NCBI GenBank assembly: GCA_035461905.1
Contig: DATHUV010000039.1
Location: 1-18,834 of the forward strand
DNA: 18,834 nt
DNA from: SZUA-442 sp035461905
Lineage (GTDB): Bacteria; Actinomycetota; Acidimicrobiia; Spongiisociales; UBA5794
Direction: 5' to 3'
Below the pieces are notes generated by a model. The model saw nothing but the letters and a program-made list of their open reading frames with translations. It ran no database searches and was not told where the DNA came from. The translations under genes and the position numbers were made by a program. Shown piece after piece: positions 1 to 6,642 of this stretch. Each line of letters starts with the position of its first letter. Position 1 is the first letter of the stretch.

Positions 1-69
1 AGGACGCTCATCGAGGGTGACGCCGACCAGCGGGCCATCGAGGCCCTTTCCCCGGGGCAGTACCTCTGA
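1..69 (+). CDS. mpa: Proteasome-associated AAA ATPase Mpa/ARC, C-terminal end only (partial)
   Basis: Only the last 22 codons are present; the gene enters from the left edge in frame 1 and stops at TGA 67-69. The translated tail ends in ALSPGQYL. A C-terminal GQYL with a penultimate tyrosine is the docking motif by which Mpa/ARC hexamers insert into pockets of the 20S proteasome alpha ring and open its gate. The protein recognises Pup-tagged substrates and unfolds them with ATP. No ATPase domain is visible here, so the call rests on the tail and on position: dop starts 2 nt downstream, the usual actinobacterial order. The intact tail implies a functional link to the PrcBA core encoded downstream. 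Confidence 0.88.
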   Translation, partial: RTLIEGDADQRAIEALSPGQYL

Positions 70-71
70 TC

Positions 72-1556
72 GTGGACCAGACACGCGTCCTGGGCACCGA
101 GGTCGAATACGGCATCACCGTGGTCGGCGAGGCCGTGTTCAATCCCGTCACGGCATCAGCCGCGGTGGTGAACGGGTACCAGCACGGAGCGGATCGCATC
201 CGCTGGTCATATGACGAGGAGAGCCCCGGTCGGGACGCCCGCGGGTTCACCTTCGGGGAGATCCCAGCCGACGAGATGGACTCCGGACTCGTGAACTCGG
301 TTCTCCACAACGGCGCCCGCCTGTACGTCGACCATGCCCACCCCGAGTACTCGACGCCAGAGTGTGGTGATCCACTCGAGGCGACACTCCACGACAAGGC
401 CGGCGAGGTGGTCATGCATCGCGCAGCCATAGCCGCATCCGCATACCTGCCGGACGGGTCGCGCATCGTCCTCCACAAGAACAACTCGGACGGCAAGGGG
501 AACTCCTACGGCGCCCACGAAAACTACCTGATCAGCAGGACGGTCCCGTTCGGCGCCCTGACCCGCCATGTCACAGCGTTCTTGGTGTCCCGCCAGATCC
601 TCACGGGGTCCGGCAAGGTTGGAGCCGAACACGGACGGCACGACGTTCCCTTCCAGCTCACGCAAAGGGCTGACTTCTTCGAGGAGGAGATCGGCCTCGA
701 AACGACGTTGAAGCGACCCATCGTCAACACCCGTGACGAGCCACACGCCGATCCCGGCAAGTACCGACGGCTCCATGTCATCTTCGGCGACGCCAACCTG
801 TCGGAGATCCAGACGTTCGTCAAGCTCGGGTCCCTCGCCCTGTTCCTGCACGCACTCGAGGCGGGTGCGCTCGGGGAACCGCTCGTGCTCGAGGACCCCG
901 TGTCCGAAGTGACGGCAGTCAGCCATGACAGGTCCCTCACCACGCCCCTCACCCTCAAGGACGGGCGGAGGATGACCGCTCTCGAGATCCAGCTGCAGTA
1001 CTTCGCGATCCTCGAGGAGTTCGCGTCCGAGACGTCCGTCAACCCCATCTACAAGCAGGTGCTTCGTGAGTGGGGCCGACTGCTCACCGACCTCGAGGTC
1101 GGATACACGGCCGTTGCTGATCGCCTCGATTGGGCCGGCAAGCTCGTGATGCTGGAGGCCTACCGCGAGCGCGACGGACTCGAGTGGACGAGCCCGAAGA
1201 TGAAGTTGCTCGACCTCCAGTACCACGACATCGACCCGGCGAAGGGCCTCTACCACAAGCTCGTGCGCGCAGGCATGATCAGGACCCTCTTCGGTGTCGA
1301 CGAGGTCGACCACGCCACCGCGCACGCCCCGGAGTCGACGCGGGCGTGGTTTCGAGGCGAGTCGCTTCGTCGATACGGCTCTGCGGTCGTTGCGGCGAAC
1401 TGGGACTCCCTCGTGTTCGACACCGGGGCGTCCACCTTGGTCCGCGTTCCTATGATGGAGCCTGCGCGGGGCACGAGAGCCCTCGTCGAGACCCTCTTCG
1501 ACGCGAGCCCGGACGCCGCAACCCTGATCGACAACCTCGGAGGCGATGATGACTGA
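72..1556 (+). CDS. dop: Depupylase / Pup deamidase Dop
   Basis: Dop removes Pup from tagged proteins and, where Pup ends in Gln, deamidates it to Glu. It has a glutamine-synthetase-like fold and is a paralogue of PafA. The 494-residue length is normal. The N-terminus GTEVEYG (residues 8-14) carries the metal-binding glutamates E10 and E12. The motif LYVDHAHPEYSTPEC (84-98) contains the nucleophilic aspartate, D87. The roughly 40-residue insertion between the first strand and this motif is the Dop loop, absent from PafA, and separates the two paralogues. TRDEPHAD and RRLHVIFGDAN are the shared nucleotide/Pup-binding segments. GTG is chosen because it lies 2 nt after the mpa stop and gives the family N-terminus. 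Since Pup here already ends in Glu, I infer that Dop acts mainly as a depupylase. Confidence 0.96.
   Translation: MDQTRVLGTEVEYGITVVGEAVFNPVTASAAVVNGYQHGADRIRWSYDEESPGRDARGFTFGEIPADEMDSGLVNSVLHNGARLYVDHAHPEYSTPECGDPLEATLHDKAGEVVMHRAAIAASAYLPDGSRIVLHKNNSDGKGNSYGAHENYLISRTVPFGALTRHVTAFLVSRQILTGSGKVGAEHGRHDVPFQLTQRADFFEEEIGLETTLKRPIVNTRDEPHADPGKYRRLHVIFGDANLSEIQTFVKLGSLALFLHALEAGALGEPLVLEDPVSEVTAVSHDRSLTTPLTLKDGRRMTALEIQLQYFAILEEFASETSVNPIYKQVLREWGRLLTDLEVGYTAVADRLDWAGKLVMLEAYRERDGLEWTSPKMKLLDLQYHDIDPAKGLYHKLVRAGMIRTLFGVDEVDHATAHAPESTRAWFRGESLRRYGSAVVAANWDSLVFDTGASTLVRVPMMEPARGTRALVETLFDASPDAATLIDNLGGDDD
1539..1543 (+). promoter_or_regulatory. Ribosome-binding site of pup
   Basis: GGAGG lies inside the end of dop, 5 nt before the ATG at 1549 and only 2 nt before an adjacent ATG at 1546. 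The spacing favours the second ATG as the pup start. Confidence 0.7.
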
Positions 1557-1737
1557 ACGGGAACGAGCCCAAGAACGTGATGGGCGCGAGGCGGAGGTCA
1601 CCGACGAGGCGGCCACAACATCCCGCGGCGAGGACGTCGCAGGGAAGATCGATGACCTCCTCGACGAGATCGACTCGGTCCTCGAGGAGAACGCGGAGGA
1701 GTTCGTCAAGAACTACGTCCAGAAGGGCGGCGAGTGA
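1549..1737 (+). CDS. pup: Prokaryotic ubiquitin-like protein Pup
   Basis: Pup is a small, mostly disordered tag that PafA joins through its C-terminal glutamate to substrate lysines; Mpa then recognises it. The 62-residue product is acidic and hydrophilic. Residues 30-55 form an amphipathic stretch (KIDDLLDEIDSVLEENAEEF) that in known Pups pairs with the Mpa coiled coil. The C-terminus FVKNYVQKGGE is the family signature. It ends in Glu instead of the Gln of mycobacterial Pup, so no deamidation should be needed. Lysines K33, K54 and K59 could in principle accept Pup. The start overlaps the dop stop by 8 nt, and an in-frame ATG one codon earlier (1546) is possible but too close to the GGAGG. 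The last codons overlap prcB by 4 nt. Confidence 0.96.
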   Translation: MTERERAQERDGREAEVTDEAATTSRGEDVAGKIDDLLDEIDSVLEENAEEFVKNYVQKGGE

Positions 1738-2528
1738 ACGGCGCGCGAGAGACGGGCCCACTCCGCATCGGGGAGCCACTCCTCGACGCTTCCTTCTTCT
1801 CGGTGCTCGAACACCGCGGGTTCGAGCCGAGGTGGGAGCCGGGAGCCGATCACACCATCGAGATCCCAGAGGCGACGACGGTGCTCGCCCTGACCTGGCC
1901 AGGTGGGGTCGTCATGGCAGGTGATCGACGGGCAACGGCGGGGAACCTCATCGCCCACAGGCGCGTCCGAAAGGTGTATCCGGCCGACGATCTGTCCGCG
2001 GTAGCGATCTCGGGAACCGCTGGCATGGCGCTCGAGCTCATCAAGCTGTTCCAGACCGAGCTCGAGCACTACGAGAAGATCGAGGGTTCCCGCTTGTCCC
2101 TGGACGGCAAGGCGAACTTCCTCGCCAGGATGGTCCGGGGAAACCTCGCCCTCGCCTTCCAGGGACTGGTCGTGATCCCGCTCTTCTGCGGGTACGACGA
2201 CGTCGTAGGCAGGGGTCGGCTGTTCAGCTTCGACGTCGTCGGCGGCCAATACGACGAGTTGCACTACGCAACGACCGGGTCGGGAGGCAGTGAGGCCCGC
2301 AGCTTCCTCAAAGGGGCCTGGCGCGACGACCTCGACGAGGAATCCGCGATGCTGATCGCGATCGAGGCGCTCGTGTCTGCTGCTGAGGAGGACGCGGCCA
2401 CCGGGGGCCCTGATCCCAGGCGGGGGATCTACCCGAACGTCATCACGGTCACGGCTGATGGCCTGCGCGAGCTGACAGACGACGAACTCGCACCGATGGT
2501 GGACACCGTATTGGGACGCCGCCCATGA
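1734..2528 (+). CDS. prcB: 20S proteasome beta subunit PrcB
   Basis: This is the catalytic beta subunit of the 20S core, made as a precursor and autocleaved to expose an N-terminal threonine nucleophile. The 264-residue product has a 47-residue propeptide. The mature chain would begin at T48 (TTVLALTWPGG). In mature numbering D17 (GDRR) and K33 (RKVY) are present, and the GSGGSEA and ATGGPDPRRGIYP segments are as expected for the family. The residue before the cleavage site is Ala (EA|TT), whereas beta propeptides nearly always end in Gly. The start is a GTG forming a GTGA overlap with the pup stop, with GGGCGG just upstream. prcA follows with an ATGA overlap, consistent with matched production of both subunits. 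Confidence 0.96.
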   Translation: MNGARETGPLRIGEPLLDASFFSVLEHRGFEPRWEPGADHTIEIPEATTVLALTWPGGVVMAGDRRATAGNLIAHRRVRKVYPADDLSAVAISGTAGMALELIKLFQTELEHYEKIEGSRLSLDGKANFLARMVRGNLALAFQGLVVIPLFCGYDDVVGRGRLFSFDVVGGQYDELHYATTGSGGSEARSFLKGAWRDDLDEESAMLIAIEALVSAAEEDAATGGPDPRRGIYPNVITVTADGLRELTDDELAPMVDTVLGRRP

Positions 2529-3202
2529 TGCCCTTCTACGTTCCGCCGGAGCAGCTCGTCAAGGATCGGGCCGACTTCGCTCGCAAAGGGATCAGCCGCG
2601 GACGTCCCATCGTCGTCGTCCAGCTGGAATCCGGCATCCTCCTGGTCGGCGAGAACTCGTCACCGTCGCTCCGCAAGATCGGGGAGATCTACGATCGGAT
2701 CGCATTCGCCGGCGTCGGGCGCTTCAACGAGTTCGAGACTTTGCGCGTCGCAGGCGTGCGCTATGCCGACCTCAAGGGTTACAGCTATGCCCGTGCGGAT
2801 GTGACGGCCAAGGGCCTCGCCAATGCGTACAGCCAGACGCTCGGCCAGATCTTCTCGCACGAGGTCAAGCCGTACGAGGTCGACATCGTGATCGCCGAGG
2901 TCGGTGCGGCCGTCGCTGAGGACGTACTGTTCCGAATCCAGTTCGACGGAACGCTGCGCGATGCGGAGGGGATCGCGGTTCTCGGTGCCGAGGAGGAGGA
3001 GATCACACGGCAACTCGGAGAACCATGGGACAGCTCCGTACCCCTCGCCGGCGCAGTAGCCGCAGCCTGTGCCGCGATCGAGGCGGCAACCGATCACGAG
3101 ATCGCTCCCGAGATGTGGGAGACCGGGTTCCTCCAGCGTGATGCAAAGCGCAGGGCATTCCGCAGATTGACAACAGAAGAGATCGTCGCCTCGCGCGCCT
3201 GA
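2525..3202 (+). CDS. prcA: 20S proteasome alpha subunit PrcA
   Basis: This is the non-catalytic alpha subunit whose heptameric rings cap the core, form the substrate gate and receive the Mpa C-terminal tails. The 225-residue product starts MMPFYVPPEQLVKDRADFARKGISR, containing the N-terminal gating segment and the first alpha helix typical of PrcA. YDRIAFAGVGRFNEFE, KGYSYAR.DVTAKGLANAY and KPYEVDIVIAEV match the conserved alpha-subunit core. There is no N-terminal threonine nucleophile, as expected. The ATGA overlap with prcB fixes the start near 2525; the ATG one codon later is an alternative that changes little. The C-terminal part after about residue 165 is more variable than the core. The last genes of the proteasome unit sit 45 nt downstream behind a separate promoter. 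Confidence 0.95.
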   Translation: MMPFYVPPEQLVKDRADFARKGISRGRPIVVVQLESGILLVGENSSPSLRKIGEIYDRIAFAGVGRFNEFETLRVAGVRYADLKGYSYARADVTAKGLANAYSQTLGQIFSHEVKPYEVDIVIAEVGAAVAEDVLFRIQFDGTLRDAEGIAVLGAEEEEITRQLGEPWDSSVPLAGAVAAACAAIEAATDHEIAPEMWETGFLQRDAKRRAFRRLTTEEIVASRA

Positions 3203-3211
3203 GCGCAGAGC

Positions 3212-3241
3212 GTGAACGGATCCGGGTTCTGAGGGTACGCT
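3212..3241 (+). promoter_or_regulatory. Putative leaderless promoter of pafA
   Basis: The 45-nt prcA-pafA gap holds a weak -35-like GTGAAC (3212-3217), an 18-nt spacer and a good actinobacterial -10, TACGCT (3236-3241). Exactly 6 nt follow before the GTG start, which would place +1 on the start codon. The only purine-rich run, GAGGG, is 12 nt from the start and poorly placed as a ribosome-binding site. The same TACGCT-N6-GTG arrangement precedes pafB. Confidence 0.5.
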
Positions 3242-3247
3242 GGCTGT

Positions 3248-4603
3248 GTGCAGAGACGGATCTTCGGGATCGAGAACGAATACGGTGTCACCTGCGTGCT
3301 GCGCGGCCAGCGAAGGCTGTCACCCGACGAGGTCGCACGGTACCTGTTCCGACGCGTCGTGAGTTGGGGGCGATCCTCGAATGTGTTCCTCGAGAACGGT
3401 GCACGGCTCTACCTCGATGTCGGAAGCCATCCCGAGTACGCAACCCCCGAATGTGACAGCATCCTCGACGTCGTCGCCCACGACCGCGCCGGCGAACGGA
3501 TCCTCGAGGGACTCGTCGAGTCCGCGGAGCAGAGACTCGCGGAGGAGGGCATCCGCGGTCAGATCTACCTGTACCGCAACAACACCGACTCCGCCGGCAA
3601 TTCATACGGTTGCCACGAGAACTACCTGATCCAGCGCTCGACCGACTTCCAGCGGATGATCGACACGCTCATTCCGTTCCTCGTCACGCGCCAGATCTGG
3701 GCAGGAGCCGGAAAGCTGCTCCAGACGTCGCGGGGCACGGTGTTCTCGCTCGCCCAGCGGGCCGAGCACATCTGGGAAGGAAGTTCGTCAGCGACGACAC
3801 GGAGCCGACCGATCATCAACACGCGCGACGAACCCCACGCCGACGCCGAGCGATACCGAAGGCTCCATGTCATCGCCGGTGATTCGAACATGTCCGAGTA
3901 CGCGACGTACACGAAGATCGGGTCGATGGTCGCCCTGCTCCAGATGCTCGAAGACGAGGTGGTGTTCCGCGATCTGAGCCTCGAGAACCCGATCAGGGCC
4001 ATCCGCGAGATCAGTCACGACATGACGTGTCGACGCAAGATACGCCTCGCCAACGGGCGCGAGTTGAGCGCGCTCGACATCCAATGGGAGTACCTGGAGC
4101 GTGTCATGCGCTACATGCGTTCATCCTCGTTCAGCCCGGAGGTCGAGCGCGCCGTCGGAATGTGGGAGCACATGCTGACGGGACTCGAGAAGGATCCACT
4201 CACGCTGAACCGAGAGGTGGACTGGGTCGCGAAGTACCACCTCATCGAGCGATACAAGGTCCGCCATGCCCTCCCGTTCTCGAGCGCACGGCTCGCACTC
4301 ATCGACCTCAACTACCACGACGTCAATCGTCGCCGTGGCCTGTTCTACACCCTCGAACGAGCGGGACTCGTGGACAGGCTGGTCACCGACGAGGCGATCA
4401 GCACGGCGATGACCACTCCTCCGGCGACGACACGCGCCCGCCTGCGGGGTGAGTTCATCCGCGCAGCCAAGGCCAAGCGGCGCGACTTCACCGTGGACTG
4501 GGTCCACCTCAAGCTCAACGACCAGGCGCAGCGAACCGTCCTGTGCAAGGACCCCTTCAAGGCGTACGACGAACGCGTCGACCGGCTCATCGCGACGCTC
4601 TGA
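3248..4603 (+). CDS. pafA: Pup-protein ligase PafA
   Basis: PafA uses ATP to phosphorylate the C-terminal glutamate of Pup and then joins it to a lysine of the target protein by an isopeptide bond. The 451-residue length is standard. The N-terminus QRRIFGIENEYGVTC carries the conserved E9 and E11. ARLYLDVGSHPEYATPEC contains the catalytic aspartate, D57. The Dop-specific loop is absent, which separates this gene from dop upstream. INTRDEPHADAERYRRLHVI and the C-terminal block RDFTVDWVHLKLNDQAQRTV are very close to known PafA proteins. The GTG start gives the exact family N-terminus and has no good ribosome-binding site, consistent with leaderless translation. pafA is separated from prcA by 45 nt and from pafB by 108 nt. 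Confidence 0.97.
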   Translation: MQRRIFGIENEYGVTCVLRGQRRLSPDEVARYLFRRVVSWGRSSNVFLENGARLYLDVGSHPEYATPECDSILDVVAHDRAGERILEGLVESAEQRLAEEGIRGQIYLYRNNTDSAGNSYGCHENYLIQRSTDFQRMIDTLIPFLVTRQIWAGAGKLLQTSRGTVFSLAQRAEHIWEGSSSATTRSRPIINTRDEPHADAERYRRLHVIAGDSNMSEYATYTKIGSMVALLQMLEDEVVFRDLSLENPIRAIREISHDMTCRRKIRLANGRELSALDIQWEYLERVMRYMRSSSFSPEVERAVGMWEHMLTGLEKDPLTLNREVDWVAKYHLIERYKVRHALPFSSARLALIDLNYHDVNRRRGLFYTLERAGLVDRLVTDEAISTAMTTPPATTRARLRGEFIRAAKAKRRDFTVDWVHLKLNDQAQRTVLCKDPFKAYDERVDRLIATL

Positions 4604-4630
4604 AACCGGTCCTGCAACGCGATCACCATC

Positions 4631-4653
4631 GGTCGACATGAACCGGTTGACAT
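4631..4653 (+). repeat. Direct repeat in the pafA-pafB spacer
   Basis: GGTCGACAT (4631-4639) and GGTTGACAT (4645-4653) match at 8 of 9 positions with a 14-bp period. The 8-bp palindrome AACCGGTT (4641-4648) lies across the join, and a second ACCGGT occurs just after the pafA stop. The second copy includes a perfect TTGACA, but no -10 follows at normal spacing. A regulator site upstream of the pafB promoter is possible; chance is not excluded. Confidence 0.35.
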
Positions 4654-4676
4654 CCGATACGCCCACACCGGACTCC

Positions 4677-4705
4677 TTCCGAACCCCGCCCCCACGGTTT
4701 ACGCT
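4677..4705 (+). promoter_or_regulatory. Putative leaderless promoter of pafBC
   Basis: A -10 TACGCT (4700-4705) is followed by 6 nt and then the GTG start of pafB, identical in hexamer and spacing to the pafA promoter. The first seven bases of both coding regions are also the same, GTGCAGA. The -35 is weak (TTCCGA at 4677-4682, spacer 17). No ribosome-binding site is seen before the start. Confidence 0.5.
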
Positions 4706-4711
4706 TGCCAG

Positions 4712-5632
4712 GTGCAGAAGGTCATCGAACGGATCCTGAATCTCCTCGCGTTCCTCCTCACGGCGGGGCGGCCGGTGACCGCCGACGAGATCCGCCACAC
4801 TGTCAAGGGGTACGACCAACCCTCCGACGAGGCCTTCCGACGGACGTTCGAGCGCGACAAGGACCTGCTCAGGACGCTCGGTGTGCCTCTCGAGACGACC
4901 TACACCGACATCTGGGAGGTCGAACTCGGCTACATCGTTCCCTCGGACCAGTACACGCTCGAGGACCCCGGCTTCACCGACGATGAACGAAGCGCACTGC
5001 TCCTTGCGGCGGAGGCCGTTCGCTTCGGTGGCGAGCGAACGGGGATCGATGCACTGTTCAAGCTCGGAGGCGCACGCCGTTCGACCTCCGCGGCACCCGT
5101 TCGAGCTGATCTGGGGCAGGATCTCTCAACCCTCGGTGAGCTCTTCAGTGCCGTGACACAGCGACGGACGGTTCGGTTCGACTACCGAAGCCGTTTGCGA
5201 ACGATCCAGCCATTCGGCATGGTGCACCGGTACGGCCACTGGTACCTCGTCGGACCCGAGACGGCCGATCTCGGTACCGTCAAGGCGTTCCGCATCGACA
5301 GGATGGGATCGCCGTCCGTTGGCCCCGAAGCCGGGAAGTTCAAGAGGCCGAAGAGCTTCGACGCTTCGGCCGTCCTCGAAGGCATCGGTGCGTCCGACAG
5401 CGACGAGACGGCGCGGATCCGATTCGACAACGACGTCGTCGACGTGGCCATGAACCGCAGCCGTGCAGCGACGATCGTCGACGCCGGTGACGAGTCGACG
5501 CTCATCGAGGTTCCCATGGCCGACGAAGCTTCAATGATCAGCTGGGTCCTCGGCTTCGACGACCGGGCAGAGATCGTCTCGCCTGCATCCCTACGCGCCG
5601 CCTTCATCGAGTACGTCGAGGTGTCGGCATGA
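4712..5632 (+). CDS. pafB: WYL-domain transcriptional regulator PafB
   Basis: In mycobacteria PafB acts with PafC as a transcription activator of the LexA/RecA-independent DNA-damage response, and the pair is not needed for pupylation itself. The 306-residue product has an N-terminal winged-helix region (about 1-70), with a probable recognition helix around FRRTFERDKDLLRTLG. A linker follows, then a WYL domain (about 150-200) with VRFDYRS, HWYLVGP (W177, Y178, L179) and KAFRIDRM. The C-terminal part (about 230-306) fits the WCX domain. WYL domains are thought to sense nucleic acid or nucleotide ligands. The GTG start is chosen for its -10 spacing and because it gives the family start QKVIERILNLLAFLL. 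pafC follows with an ATGA overlap, as expected for a heterodimer. Confidence 0.93.
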   Translation: MQKVIERILNLLAFLLTAGRPVTADEIRHTVKGYDQPSDEAFRRTFERDKDLLRTLGVPLETTYTDIWEVELGYIVPSDQYTLEDPGFTDDERSALLLAAEAVRFGGERTGIDALFKLGGARRSTSAAPVRADLGQDLSTLGELFSAVTQRRTVRFDYRSRLRTIQPFGMVHRYGHWYLVGPETADLGTVKAFRIDRMGSPSVGPEAGKFKRPKSFDASAVLEGIGASDSDETARIRFDNDVVDVAMNRSRAATIVDAGDESTLIEVPMADEASMISWVLGFDDRAEIVSPASLRAAFIEYVEVSA

Positions 5633-6567
5633 CGAGTGACCGAACGGTTCGACGCCTGGGCAGGATCCTGGCCGTCCTCCCATATGTGATCGAGAACCCC
5701 GGTGTCGATATCGACGAGCTTGCCGAACGGTTCGACTACGTGACGAAGGACGACGTCATCAAGGACCTCCACCTCGTTTTCGTCACGGGGTTGCCGGGGT
5801 ACGGGCCAGGCGACCTCATCGATGTCGACATCTTCGACGATGAGGTCTACGTGGACGCCGCCGACTACTTCTCCCGGCCGGTGAGGCTGACCGCACCCGA
5901 AGGCCTCGGCCTGTTGGCCGCGGGAATGACCCTCATCGAGTCGGAGCAGGCCCCTGCGGCCCTCCGGTCGGCCGTCGACAAGCTACTCACCGTCATCGGA
6001 GCCGGAGCGGGGGAGTCCGTGGCCTTCGAGGTCCCCACGCCCGGCCACGTACCCGTCCTCCGGGCAGCCATCGAGGAACGGCGCGTCGTCAGGATCGCCT
6101 ATGTCGGGATCGCGTCGAATCGCCGCACGGAGCGCCTCGTGGAGGGCTGGAGTGTCTCGTTCGCACTCGGCAACTGGTACCTGACGGGTCACTGCAGGCT
6201 TGCCGAGGACGAGCGCGTCTTCCGAATCGACCGCATTGCCGAGCTCGAGGTGCTCGACGAGCACTACGACGTGCCTGCGCACGACCCCACCCAGCCGATC
6301 GGGTACCAACCGAGTGAATCGGATGCACACGTGTCGTTCACGATCGAACCCGACGCACGCTGGGTTGCCGAGTACTACCCCGTCGACGCAGAGGAGCTGG
6401 GAGAGGGTCGGATGCGGATCACGATGTCCGTCGCAGACCCGCTCGTGGCTGCACGGTTGCTCCTCGCCCTCGGGGCCGGAACAAGCGATATCGACGGGGA
6501 CGAGGTGCTCCTCGCGATGGCAGATCTGCGTGAGCGGATACTGACCAGGTACCGCCGCCCGGAATGA
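5629..6567 (+). CDS. pafC: WYL-domain transcriptional regulator PafC
   Basis: PafC is the partner of PafB in the DNA-damage activator complex. The 312-residue product repeats the PafB architecture: an N-terminal helix-turn-helix (about 1-55, RRLGRILAVLPYVIENPGVD), a middle region, a WYL domain (about 145-205) with VVRIAYVG, NWYLTGHCR (W183, Y184, L185) and VFRIDRI, and a C-terminal WCX-like segment. The low identity between the two paralogues, each with its own HTH, is normal for the pair. Its ATG lies in an ATGA overlap with the pafB stop, so the two are translationally coupled. In mycobacteria tatA and tatC follow pafC; here they are absent and a 99-residue zinc-ribbon gene follows after 75 nt. 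Confidence 0.92.
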   Translation: MTSDRTVRRLGRILAVLPYVIENPGVDIDELAERFDYVTKDDVIKDLHLVFVTGLPGYGPGDLIDVDIFDDEVYVDAADYFSRPVRLTAPEGLGLLAAGMTLIESEQAPAALRSAVDKLLTVIGAGAGESVAFEVPTPGHVPVLRAAIEERRVVRIAYVGIASNRRTERLVEGWSVSFALGNWYLTGHCRLAEDERVFRIDRIAELEVLDEHYDVPAHDPTQPIGYQPSESDAHVSFTIEPDARWVAEYYPVDAEELGEGRMRITMSVADPLVAARLLLALGAGTSDIDGDEVLLAMADLRERILTRYRRPE

Positions 6568-6592
6568 CTACGGGTCGAATAGTCCTTTACCT
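6564..6592 (+). promoter_or_regulatory. Possible promoter upstream of the zinc-ribbon gene
   Basis: ATGACT (6564-6569) and TTACCT (6587-6592) are separated by 17 nt. Transcription would begin near 6600, at or next to the ATG of a 12-codon ORF. The match is modest and the -35 overlaps the end of pafC. Confidence 0.3.
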
Positions 6593-6600
6593 CACCCCCC

Positions 6601-6639
6601 ATGTGCCGATGTGGAACTGGACACTGGCGCATGGAGTAA
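6601..6639 (+). CDS. Possible 12-residue cysteine-containing leader peptide (uORF)
   Basis: An ATG directly after a run of C residues opens a short frame encoding MCRCGTGHWRME, ending at TAA 3 nt before the next start. Two cysteines fall in the first four residues. Its last codons contain the GGAG (6633-6636) that serves as the ribosome-binding site of the downstream gene, so its translation would directly affect access to that site. Leaderless cysteine-containing uORFs that attenuate downstream genes are known in mycobacteria. Calling one here is inference from layout only, and short ORFs arise easily by chance. Confidence 0.25.
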   Translation: MCRCGTGHWRME

Positions 6640-6642
6640 CGG

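Noticed and set aside
207..1709. A 500-codon open frame on the minus strand opposite dop
   Set aside because: It is the mirror of a GC-rich, strongly codon-biased gene; its translation shows no family motif and dop on the other strand is unmistakable.
5641..5736. The 13-mer CGAACGGTTCGAC occurs twice near the start of pafC, resembling an SOS-box-like dyad
   Set aside because: Both copies are inside coding sequence in different frames, and the half-site spacing does not fit the GAAC-N4-GTTC LexA box.
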